Of a DNA stretch of 64,000 nucleotides, positions 54,302-64,000 are shown one piece after another. A model generated the notes under the pieces. The model was given only the letters and a program-made list of their open reading frames with translations, had not been told where the DNA came from and did no database searches. Location: contig CM038053.1 in NCBI GenBank assembly GCA_021397845.1, positions 141,746,541 to 141,810,540 on the forward strand, read 5' to 3'. Position 1 is the first letter of the stretch. Each line of letters starts with the position of its first letter. A program made the position numbers and the translations under genes. The DNA is from Areca catechu. Its lineage: Eukaryota > Streptophyta > Magnoliopsida > Arecales > Arecaceae.

Positions 54302-54908
54302 GATAGGGACAAGAAACAAGGAAGCAGGAGAAAGGTCGTACCTATGGAAGAGACTGATGGCCAAGGCAGGAAAAGCTGGGCCAAAGACGGAAGTGAACAA
54401 AGGTGGAGAAGCTTCCTCAGCCAGTCATTCCTTTCCCCTCATTAAGGGACAGAAGGACTCCAGGATGCCACCTCGATAGAAGGGACCATCTCTTTGAGTC
54501 TGCCATGAACGCTAGAGATGGATGTGAAGCCCCAAACATCCCTAAGTTGATTTGACACGGAAAGGACTAAAGTCATGATCCGCGCGATGCCAATCAATGG
54601 CGAAGATGAAGCTCACATCTTTTCCAAGGGACAGGAGGGGGCCACGACCTCCACCTAAATCCCAATGAAAAGATTGGCTGAACCACTGCAAAATAGAAAA
54701 AGGAGAAGCGACCTCCTGGTCCACCTATTCCTTTTTCACACTCCAATCAGGGGATGACAACTGTCCACTACCTGATCCTTGAATCAACCAGCAGTTATGG
54801 CGAACAATCAAATCAAAGATTTCATAATCATCAGCTGCACCTCTCCCTAGAGGAAAATGATAATCCAGCGGTACTCTCACTCTTCGAGACAGACCGCCAC
54901 TTCAAAAA
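54302..54908 (+). other. D 3' region upstream of the 3' LTR
   Basis: No gene is supported. On the minus strand this would be the promoter and leader side of antisense ORF 1. A short minus-strand frame at 54724-54542 has no recognisable domain. Confidence 0.45.
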
Positions 54909-54926
54909 CTGAGAGTGGGGGGCAAC
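54909..54926 (+). other. Element D polypurine tract
   Basis: CTGAGAGTGGGGGGCAAC ends directly before the 3' LTR start, as expected for a plus-strand primer. Confidence 0.8.
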
Positions 54927-55101
54927 TATTAGGATATACCGGTTCAAGTATAGTTCTGCCACCGGTTCGATCGCTCGCACACTCCCTCCCAAACCAAGCA
55001 TGTCAAACCAAAGCGCCTAGAAGAAGCTGAATAGTTAACGGGCAAGACGAAGACATAACTCTCGGCCTCAGTTGAAGAGTTAGCCTTTGGCCTCAGCCTA
55101 T
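54927..55101 (+). repeat. Element D 3' LTR, truncated
   Basis: It aligns with 18750-18925 (ggatataccggttca, ctcccaaacca, agcgcc...gaagaagctgaatagttaac). It begins TATTAGG where the 5' LTR has TGTTGGG. The match stops at about 55101 after 'ggcctcagcc', and integrase sequence of another element follows at once. Confidence 0.9.
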
Positions 55102-55345
55102 AGACAAAGGGTTGCCCGGTATCATAATCCAAAGTTAGAGGCAAGTATTTCCAAGTTAGAGATCTTGTGCTTCGACGAGCCAAAGTATCTCAGCCGATAG
55201 CTCAAGGAAAGTTGTCCCTAATTGGGAGGGCCTATACGAGTAGAAGAAATTATCCAATCTGGAACTTATCACCTAGCATAGTTAGAAGGAAATACCTTGC
55301 CCTGTCCATGGAACTTTAGAAATCTTTGAATGTACTACCAGTGAT
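55102..55345 (+). pseudogene. Element J integrase C-terminus (Tat lineage)
   Basis: The plus strand reads SKVRGKYFQVRDLVLRRAKV and SQPIAQGKLS, then with a frame change PIRVEEIIQSGTYHLA and PCPWNFRNL, the standard end of a Tat integrase (compare D at 47600-47810). It is abruptly preceded by D's LTR fragment, so the 5' 5 kb or more of J is absent. J is another, unrelated insertion of the same lineage, + strand. Confidence 0.8.
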
Positions 55346-56570
55346 ACAAGCATGACTTACAAAGCATGTATTTTATTGATTTAATATTTTTACCCTTGTT
55401 AAAGTACTTTTGTCTTAAAGATGCTTACCATAATACCCAAAACTTAATAAAGTTGCAATGAAGTTGTGATGGATGAAGCAGACACCACCAAGCCCATGTC
55501 AGTGGAAAGGAGGCTAAAGATGGACCTAAATGCATAGGATTACAGAGCTATTTTGAAAAGCTAAGGGATCCTCTTATGCTTTGGAAGTCACCCGGACCTC
55601 TCATCCATTGTGGAGAGGTACGCCATGCAAGTGAGGTCAAAAGGCGATGATAAGGGCCCTCTTTGCATGGAGTTAGCATAATGCAAAGAACCTCCCATGG
55701 TTCACCACTAAGTGGAGAGAAGAAAATTGATACCGACCGAGGGCTCCACCACTACAAAGGAGAGACTCCGAATGCCACCGATCAATCACCATCAATGGTG
55801 AGACTCATCAAGTGCCTCTTCCTACACCCAATGCCCCATAGAGAGGAACTAGGTGGTGAGGATGAACCAAGAGAGGAGGTGCAGAACCTGTGCACTCCTC
55901 CAACTCTATCCCCTTGCCAACGAGGGAAGTAACAATGCAACCAAGTCACTGGCCATTTCCAATACCTCCTATGACAAGGTATGCTTCGCCATAATGCCCT
56001 TTCCCTTTCTATATAGAGATAATATTTGACAAGAACCCCTCTATCAAGAAGAGAGGACCTACATCAAAGCTACCCAAATTAAATAGCTAGAAGGATATCT
56101 TCATACGAAATTCTAGAGCAAGTGGGGATAAAGAAATACAGTAAAGATCTGCCCCACTTGATCTGCTCAACCTATTATTTATAGTGAAATTAGATAATAA
56201 CTGATAATATTTCCAACCAATTATTGTTGGACACATGTTTTAATTGGGCATGTATACAATCTCTGTCAAACACGTAACTTTCTTTTAAGATTGGGCACCT
56301 TCTAGAAAGAGCATAAACATAGCAAATATTGAAAGGATCTCATAAAGATGTGAACAATTTGATAGGATGATGTGAAAACATGCTAAGAAACCAAATCCTC
56401 ATGATTCTTAACCTCAATTACATAACAACCTAGAGTGCCCACCATGTAGCAGACCACCAGATTCACCACTAGGAACAGCCACAAACTTAGAAATCCTTAT
56501 CTTAGGAAATACCAACTTTGGCCTAGTAGGTTATTGCCTACCTAAGAAGGCCCTCTTTGAGGCATTTCCT
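55346..56570 (+). other. Element J 3' region before the tandem array
   Basis: About 1.2 kb without a supported gene. A frame at 55663-55932 (89 codons) shows no known domain. Sequence style (many short 'ggatgaagcag...' blocks) is like other Tat 3' regions. Confidence 0.5.
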
Positions 56571-56574
56571 TTGT

Positions 56575-58310
56575 TGGATGGACCATTGGGTCCCCCATCC
56601 TGTGGAATGGCCAGTGGATTAATTATGAAGTCTTGGCTTAATAATGGTGAACCGTTGGATCCCCAATCCCATGGAATGGCTAGCAAGGTTAACTATGAAG
56701 TCTTGGTATAGGGCTTGGGCTAACTATAAAGACCCTCGACCATTAGGTTAACTATGAAGTCTAGCTCAATCATGGTGGAAAATTGGGTCCCCAATCCTAC
56801 AGAATGGCCAGCTGGGTTAACTACAAAGTCCCAGTATAGGGATTGGACTAACTACAAAGACTCTCAATCCTCATCATCAGGTTAACTATGAAGTCCAGGC
56901 TCAACAGCGATGGACCATCAAGCCCCCCATCCTATGGAATGGCTAGCTCGGTTAACTATGAAGTCCTAATACAGGGCTTGGACTAACTATGACACCCTCA
57001 CCCTTAGCCCTCAGGTTAACTATGAAGTGCTAGCTCAACTATAGCAAACCGTCAGGTCCCCCATTCTATAGAATGGCCAGCTGGGTTAACTACAAAGTCC
57101 CGGTATAGGGCTTTGGATAACTACAAAGATTCTTAACTCTCGACCATCGAGTTAACTATGAAGTCCAGGCTCAATGGTGCCGGACCATTGGGTCCCTCAT
57201 CCGATGGAATGGCCAGCTGGGTTAGTTGCAAAGTCCAAATATAGGGCTTGGGCTAACTACAAAGATGATCAACCCTCAGCCATTGGGTTAACTATGAAGT
57301 CCCAGCTCAACAGTGGTAAACCATCGGGTCCCCCATTCTGCGAAATGTCTAGCTGGGTAACTATGAAGTCCTGGTACAAGGCTTAGGCTAACTACGAACA
57401 CCCTTGACCCTTGGCTGTCAGGTTAACTATGAAGTATGGCTCAATGGTGGTGGAATATCGGGTCCCCCATCCTATAAAATAGCCAGGTGGGTTGACTACG
57501 AAGTCCTGGTACAGGACTTGGGCTAACTATGAAGACCCTCGACCCTCAACCGTTAGGTTAACTATAAAGTCCTATCTCAACCATGGCAGACTATCGGGTC
57601 TCCTATTCAATAGAATACCTAGCTAAGTTAACTACAAAGTCCTGGTACAGGGCTTAGGCTAACTACAAAGATCCTTACCCTTGGTCATCGAGTTAACTAT
57701 GAAGTCTCAACTTAACAGTGGTAGATCGATGGGTCCCCTATCCTACGAAATGGCTAGCTGGGTTAATTACAAAGTCCCGGAATAGGGCTTGGGCTAACTA
57801 TGAAGATTCTCAACCCTTTGCCATAAGTTTAACTATGAAGTCCAAACTCAACGATGATGGACCATCAGGTCCTCCATCCTATAGAATGGCTAGTGGGGTT
57901 AACTAGGAGCCCAATATAGCACTTGGGCTAACTATGAAGACCCTTGACCCTTAGCCATCAGGTTAACAATGAAGTCCCAACTCAATGATGGTGGACCATC
58001 AAGTCCCCTATCCTACAGAATGGCTAGCTAAGTTAACTATGAAGTCCCAATACAGGGCTTGGGCTAACTATGAAAACCCTTGACCCTTGGCCATTGGGTT
58101 AACTATGAAGTCATGGCTCAATGGTGGTGAACTGTAGGGTCCCCCATCCTACAAAATGGCTAATTTGGTAAACTACAAAGTCCCAATACAAGGCCTAGGC
58201 TAACTACAAAGACCCTCGACCCTCAATCATTGGGTTAACTATGAAGTCCCAACTCAACGACAGTGGACCATTGGGTCCCCTATCCTTCGGATCAACTACA
58301 GTGATCCTTA
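56575..58310. repeat. 135-bp tandem array, about 13 units, in element J 3' region
   Basis: The marker gggcttgggctaac or its variants is at 56711, 56839, 56973, 57108, 57244, 57379, 57514, 57650, 57785, 57919, 58055 and 58190, so the period is 134-136 bp after a first 128-bp step. Each unit contains two 'gttaactatgaagtcc' blocks, a 'gggtcccccatcctatggaatggc' block and 'gaccctcgaccctcagccat'. Units differ by several substitutions each, so the array is old. Confidence 0.95.
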
Positions 58311-58559
58311 CCCTCCTATAATGAAAATTGGTTAAAGGGATTCGGGGTTCTCGACTTCCTAGCCTCTAAGGAAGTTAAGAGATCTACATGAAAACTTGGA
58401 ATTGATAGTAACAACCTTCACCTTTTCTAAATTCTCAAGTCTTATAAATGGTACTAGAGCTTCCAAAAGGGGTATCAACAACTAGATCTACACTCCCCAA
58501 GGTCTAACGACCCGTGATGTTGACAATCCCATGGTTATGGAGATAAAATATGGAAGTAA

Positions 58560-60480
58560 TATCCACTATGCTAGAAATAAAAAATATCTGTCCAATGATA
58601 GAAGCATGTCTGGGAACAAAAGCAAACCCTATTAAAATTCAGGAAAAAGGCCTTACGGCCATTACAAAATGGTCCTCTAAAAACGGGACCAAGACCTTTA
58701 CAAAATAAAAGTAAAGTGACAAGAAACCCTTCAGGCATCCATCGGACCTTGATTTGGTGGAGAGCTTGGAGCAACCTCAAGAGCTTCATCCTCATTAGAA
58801 GAAACATCCAAAAAGTCAGAGCATTGGATACTTGAGTGCCACTTTGGCCCTAACTTAATCCTTGCTGAAAAGGTAGAAATTTGAGACATAAACCCTCTTG
58901 GCATGGGCACACTCTTTCGAGGCTTTGTATGCCTCTACGCTCCACCGAGCAATCAATATAGCCGAGTCTTAACTTCAAAGATATCTCACTTCTACTCCTC
59001 CCGATCTTCCACTCTCACCCTCTTCTTCCGCTCCTCTGAAGCTAGCTTCTCCAAACAAGCATTCTTGGCTTCAAGGGAAGATCTTATTGCATCAAATTCC
59101 TTTTTCTCTTTCTCTAACTCTACAATACGAACAAATAGATTGGAATAGTCATTAACATAATGGCCCATCTACAAAGAGAAAAATATTAGTAAAATAACTC
59201 TAAAAGATGTTAGCAAATACACAAAGTACATTATTTTCACCTCCAGGTAGGCAATGATTGCATCCTGTGGGCAATGAGTGGCATCTAAGAACATGATACT
59301 CTTAAAGGACCTAGATGTAGTGGCCAGTTACTGATGCTGGGATAGGAAACAACTAAAGGGTTCCATGGTAGAAGGGGTCCTGACCTCACTTTTGGCAACA
59401 AGAACCTGAGGCAGTGCAGGCAAAATGACACCTTCGACCTGTGGGATCTCAACCTTGAAAGAAGCACCGCCTTTTGAACCCTAGCAAGAAATTATCCGAA
59501 CCCTCTTTGGCTTATGTGAAATGGGTTCCTGGGTTTGGTTTAGCCACCTACTTCAATTTCTTTACTTCTGCAGGATCCATCTTTGGAAAAAGAAAGATAA
59601 GAAAAGCAATCATTAAAAACATGTTAAAATGCATTACCAAGTAAGAAGGAGAAAGAGAGTAATGAAGCCCTCCCTACACCTCTCAATTGCACTTGACTTA
59701 ACCCCGGTCATGCGAAAGTCTCATTGGATAGTAAAACCTTCACTTTCAAGACCTCATAATGGAGGAGAGCTTCGTACCGAACCTTCTCCTCCTCACTTAG
59801 TATAGGAGGAAAAATTTTTGGATGCTGAGAAATCCTCTAAGAATCTATCTCCCAATCACTCATGGGATGCTTAATGAATAAAAAATGCTCCTTCTAGTGA
59901 TGGACTGAAGAAGGAATTCCTCAAAGAAAAGGGTCATCCCATTGTTTGTTCTGAGGGAACAAACACCCTTAGAATCATACCACCCTTAGAATCAAAAACT
60001 TTAGCAAAATTAAAGATGACTCTAAATAGATTAAGGGTCAACTCGTGCCAGCCAAAAGGCATTTGACTATAAAACCACAAATAAAATGCCAAGAGTTGGT
60101 CATTATAGAGCAAGGAAAAATCCTAAAAAACTTTTGAAGTCCTACATAGAAATAAAATAAGGGAAGTCGAACTGCAGCTCTTAGGCACTCTTCCTAAAGT
60201 GCAATCTAACCTAGGGGTGGGTTACAGACCTGACCATGGAAGAGAAACCTCCAACTCAAACTCCAAAAAAATATGGTACTTTCGATGATAGCCGCCCAAG
60301 ACCTTTTCTAAAAGTTGGACTGAATTTGCCCCGGAGGAAACCCCTAGACCCTCAAATTCTGAAGGAATGTCCGAAGCCGAAGCCTAATGAACCATTTTGG
60401 GTAAAATGAGAGCTTTAGACAAGATAGAAGATTTAGTTGGACCTTCATCCAAAGGCTATGAACTAGTAGAATTAGAGATG
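58560..60480 (-). pseudogene. Element J antisense ORF remnant (Tat aORF)
   Basis: The minus strand has, in broken frames, an N-terminal domain remnant (about 60130-59850: FYSQMPFGWHELTLNLFRVI, FNFAKVFDSKGGMILRV, in the position of D's MPTQLTPNSI). Downstream is a coiled segment at about 59160-59020 (NLFVRIVELEKEKKEFDAIR, SLEAKNACLEKLASEERKK). Then comes the C-terminal motif EAYKASKECAHAKRVYVSNF and VRAKVALKYP (about 58960-58820), and an acidic tail (SSNEDEALEVAPSSPP). Many stops and frameshifts. It parallels D's antisense ORF 1 in order and orientation. Confidence 0.6.
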
Positions 60481-61200
60481 TATCCATGTCCAAGATCAAA
60501 AACTAGAAAAGATTTATAGAAGAAAGGCTTCTACACACTAACCTTTTATAAAGCCAAATGCAAACTTGGTGAAGAATGAAGCAAAGTGAAAGAAACCACT
60601 CTGTAAGAATAATAGAAGGAAAAAGAAAAAAAAAGTTAGTGAATACTTGGTGAAAAAAAAGAACCACCAGAAAAGGTCATCGAAGATAAAGCGAACTCCT
60701 AGCGATCCTACGGTAGAAAAGAAAATTAGCAAAAGGAAGATAAGACCCAACTTTTGTTAGGTGAAAGGGGTCCACATTGATAAGCCTACCCGATGGTTCG
60801 GATCTATGATAAAGGAATCATGACCACCTAACATGACACATGGCAACAAGAATGGTTAGTCAAAATCACATGGATTGGGATATTAAAAGCCCAGATAATC
60901 GCTCTCTTCAACTTCCATGGAGGCAGATGCTTAGTTCAATTTCGAGCATCGTGCTCCCTAGAATACTGTAAAGCATTTAATGTTCTCTAGTTTCTTATGA
61001 AAACCATCATGAAGCATCTCCTCGAACATCACATCTCATCAAAAAAGAAACCATCATGAAGCATCTCACTCCGAATCAACCAACCTTCGGCATTACATAA
61101 CTTTTTATCTTCACACATCCCCTGACATCCAATGACCAGCTAAAGAACTCAAGAAAGAGAGAGGCAACTAAGCAAGAGAAGAATTGAAGTATTCATCTCA
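60481..61200. other. Element J, between antisense modules
   Basis: No gene supported. A minus-strand frame at 60750-60538 is Phe/Leu-rich because of A-rich sequence on the + strand and is not convincing. A 24-bp duplication 'aaaccatcatgaagcatctc' occurs at about 61001 and 61048. Confidence 0.5.
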
Positions 61201-61204
61201 AGAA

Positions 61205-62150
61205 AATAAGTTACAATTTTATTAATTTGGCAAAGATACAAAAACAAAGCTACCTAATGCACACATGTTACATTGGCCCTCGGCTTGCGCCAATGAGATC
61301 GGCCACTAAGGGTTGCTCTTCAATAGGGACTTGGAGTGGCTGCGCCTTATCTAGAGGGAGCATCTGGATTACAAGAGATCTGCACTTCTCAAACCTAGTT
61401 TTGTATGCCCTCTTCTAGGCATGATCGAACTGGACATTCATGGTGCTCTTGCGGTTCTTGATCATGGACAAGTCCCTCTCCAATCTCGACATTTCTTCAC
61501 TATGAAAATGCTTACTTTTCCTTAATTCTTCGATTGTAGCCTTAGTGAACTTTAACTGGCCCTTCATGGTTAGAACCTCCCCTATATCCATACCCTGATA
61601 CCCCTGAATCCACTAGAATGCCACTCATTCCTCTCTTTCTCTTCTTCCAATGCTCCTTTAATAATTTGGGCTTCAACTAAAGCTTTATCCCAAGCCTGTT
61701 CAGCCTATTGAATCATTTTTATAATCTCATCAAAGAGGCCTCTATTTTGGAGACAATCGCAAGCTTTATGAAGTCCACCCCATAGCCATTCATTTTGGTC
61801 CCGAGTTGAGTTAAGCTCCTGCCACAACTAATTTATCTAGGAGTCGACTTGCACCTTTAGCTCTTTCATCTAGGTGTGGTGTTATCTTTCCACTTTTGTA
61901 ATGTAGGCTTCAGCTTCGTGGTGGCTTGTGCCTTCTTTTTGTGAGCCTTGATTATCCTTAGGCACATGTCCCTAAGTTTTATCACCAACGGACAGCACCA
62001 CATAAGAGAGCATCAACCCACTCCTTCTAATCCTGAAATTCTTGCTCTGCCTAGATGTGTGAGCCAAAGCCTCACACAATTCTTTCTCAACTTCTAAAAC
62101 CTTCTTTTGATATTATGGTTCTTTTTTCCATGGCTTCAATAGACTCCATA
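61205..62150 (-). pseudogene. Element J second antisense module (coiled coil / C-terminal motif)
   Basis: The minus strand at about 61500-61300 reads LSMIKNRKSTMNVQFDHA, RAYKTRFEKCRSLVIQMLP and EEQPLVADLIGASRG in broken frame. This resembles the coiled coil plus C-terminal motif of the antisense proteins above. Upstream to 62150 the strand is Glu/Lys/Leu-rich with many stops. As in D, the downstream-type module occurs more than once. Confidence 0.45.
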
Positions 62151-62159
62151 AGAAAATAT

Positions 62160-64000
62160 AAGTGTCAGCCCAACTGAAAAATATTATTATTATTAACATT
62201 AGAACACTATACCTAAAAGCAAGTGATATCTATTCTTTCTCGCACCTGGATTGTTATTTCAAGAATTCCTTATGTATGATGAAACATCCAAAGCTCACTT
62301 TCCTTGAACATCAACAGGCATCGACAAAGACCATATCTACTTTGCAGCCCCTTCAAAGCTACTCGATGGGTGCACGAAGGAGGCACCAGGAGTCGATGCC
62401 TATTGCCTCCCTTTTGTTGAAGAAGTCTTGGCATAGTCACCAACTAGCCCCGTCAAGAGAGTGCTTGGTCTTCGATGCTTCTTAGCAATTGCCTGAACCA
62501 TCTTGAGTTTGGCAAGATCTATTCATAAGAAAATCCCTTAGCTAGAAGCTCGCCGAAAGCATCACCGTGAATCACCTTATCGCCAGAAATTGCCTTACTA
62601 TTGGAAATTGCCCACCCCCAATATGAAACCCTCCGGATATAATGGTGAAGCAATGAGGGGACATTCTAAATCTTATATTATAAAGAAAAATAATCATAAT
62701 AGGTGCATCTTAGAAAGCTTTGGCATTCAAAAATGTCGCTCCGTGTAGTTCAATTAGTTTGGTACCCCTGAAGACTTGTATACCTCACCTCATACTTATT
62801 CTGGTATAAATAGTAAACTAATCAATAATACCCCTGTCCTCGGTATCCCAAGCATCTGGCTAAATTTAAGAATTGCTTAATCAAATCTCCTGATTGTAGG
62901 ATATCAAAGGATGATGATTGACTAGTTTGATTGGTGCATGCATTGCTTCTCTTTGGATAGACAAGTCTTGAATCTATAGTAGAAAATATTGGAGCAAGAG
63001 TACAGGTGGTTGTTAGAGAATAACACATTGAGCATGACGATCACTAGAAGTCACATGGTGGTCTACTCACTCATTAATGACTTTCTTGAAGCTATAATTG
63101 TATGAGTGGTTATTTAATCTATGGTGCCTTGGCCACTCACAATGAGGTTGCTATAGTTTGACAATACCAAATATTGACCCTAGCCATTCGAGCTCTTGTA
63201 GTTTTTATTAGCTATAGTAGGTTCACTATAGGAGTGAAAGTATACTTATAGGAAATTTATTGATCTTAGTAGTTAAAGTGCAGTTCTATGCAATTTAAGA
63301 AGCTAAGTTTAAAAATTTATGGCCATGATAGGTGAAGGATGGAAAAGAATTTCATGAGTTTCATATTAGACTTAAGCTAATTAAATATGGTATATGACAA
63401 TGCTTAGAGTTTGGCAAGTTTTCATGCGTTGCATCTTGTCGGGACTCTTGATGAAAAACTTAAATACACGGTAACTATACCTAGGGTTTATTTTTTTATT
63501 TTACTAGATTGCCACTATATTTGCTAGGTATTAATGGTGGATTGTGGGATCCACTAGGATCATTAAGGATAATGATCCTTAATAGGACAAGCTAGAATAT
63601 TATAGTCCATCAAAAGAGTTCGATGATACTATGATGAAGATCATTGTATATCCCACTACTCGATAGAATGGAACTTGAAGTGTCACACATAATAGGAGCT
63701 TGATCTAATCACACAGATAGATCAAAATATGAAGAGTTACGTACTTAAAACCTATCAATTTTGTCTACTATTTTTGGCATATGTTATTTTTTTCACTATT
63801 AATTTTGGCACCTACTATTTTTGGCATTACTCTATTTGGTAGCTACTAATTTTAGCAATTACTAATTATTAGCAAGGAGAACTTTACTATAATAATTATA
63901 ATTTATTTTGGTGCAATTAGATGATTTGATAATTTAATTATGATTTGGCTCGATACAAATTGAATTAGGGTTGGACTAACCTAATTGCAAGTGTTGCAAG
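62160..64000. other. Unassigned AT-rich sequence
   Basis: Frames up to 107 codons (62162-62485 plus, 63028-62822 minus) have no recognisable domain. A short (ATT)n run lies at about 62184-62198. No LTR edge, primer site or polypurine tract was found, so the 3' LTR of J, if present, is not identified here. Confidence 0.5.

Larger units (their letters stand above)
18750..55101 (+). mobile_element. Element D: Tat-lineage Ty3/Gypsy retrotransposon (three times interrupted)
   Basis: The 5' LTR is 18750-19619; a truncated 3' LTR is 54927-55101. Own sequence lies at 18750-20312, 29185-30301, 33840-35287 and 45593-55101. Order on + strand: gag, protease, reverse transcriptase, RNase H plus a second archaeal-type RNase H, integrase, then a ~7-kb 3' region with antisense ORFs. 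The second RNase H and antisense ORFs are hallmarks of the Tat lineage (Retand/RIRE2/Grande-type). The frames carry many stops, so D is inactive. Insertion into Copia B at 18749 is certain on the left; the right target flank is lost. Confidence 0.9.

Noticed and set aside
60538..60750. Minus-strand Phe/Leu-rich frame resembling a membrane protein
   Set aside because: It is produced by A-rich runs (gaaaaagaaaaaaaaa) on the + strand and has no conserved segment.

Overview
This 64 kb window reads as intergenic heterochromatin of a large flowering-plant genome. It consists almost entirely of nested LTR retrotransposons, most of them decayed. I find no intact host gene, no rRNA or tRNA gene and no CRISPR array. 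The plant assignment rests on plant-type Ty1/Copia, chromovirus and Tat-lineage Ty3/Gypsy families, initiator-Met tRNA primer sites (TGGTATCAGAGC type) and pieces of a plant COP1-interacting-protein-like gene. The species cannot be told from the sequence.

Layout. (1) 1-1313 and 17108-18749 are two pieces of an old minus-strand Copia element (B). (2) B is split by a minus-strand Gypsy-like element (C, 1314-6867 plus 16832-17107). C has LTRs, a Tat-type gag fragment and no pol; its interior holds coding fragments that look captured from host genes and a 97-bp tandem array. (3) C's right LTR is split by a full-length minus-strand Copia (A, 6868-16826, TSD TAATC). (4) At 18750 a plus-strand Tat-lineage Gypsy (D) begins and runs to about 55101. 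D is broken by three insertions: a chromovirus E (20313-29179) in gag, a non-autonomous minus-strand element F (30302-33834, TSD GAAGT) in the protease, and a chromovirus solo LTR H (35288-45587, TSD AGTGC) just after the reverse transcriptase. H is itself split by an internally deleted chromovirus I (35753-41898, TSD CCAAG) and by a second minus-strand non-autonomous element G (42653-45530, TSD ATAAC). (5) D's 3' region (47.9-54.9 kb) carries a 90-bp array and several antisense open reading frames of the Tat aORF / Transposase_28 kind, with credible introns. (6) D's 3' LTR is cut off at about 55101 against the integrase tail of another Tat element (J). J's 3' region holds a 135-bp tandem array and its own decayed antisense ORFs up to about 62.2 kb. 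(7) 62.2-64 kb is AT-rich and unassigned.

How the parts relate. The target-site duplications give a relative order: B before C before A; B before D; D before E, F and H; H before I and G. The elements are independent mobile genes, not a pathway. Three relationships stand out. C has the same tRNA-primer region as D, so a D-like element could have supplied its replication proteins. F and G are related non-autonomous elements sharing an internal segment. E and I are sister chromoviruses sharing a stop codon at the same chromodomain position. The best candidates for new biology are the gene-capturing element C, the spliced antisense genes of D and J, and the repeated AGTGTCGACACT palindromes of Copia A. 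All coordinates and motif readings were made by eye.
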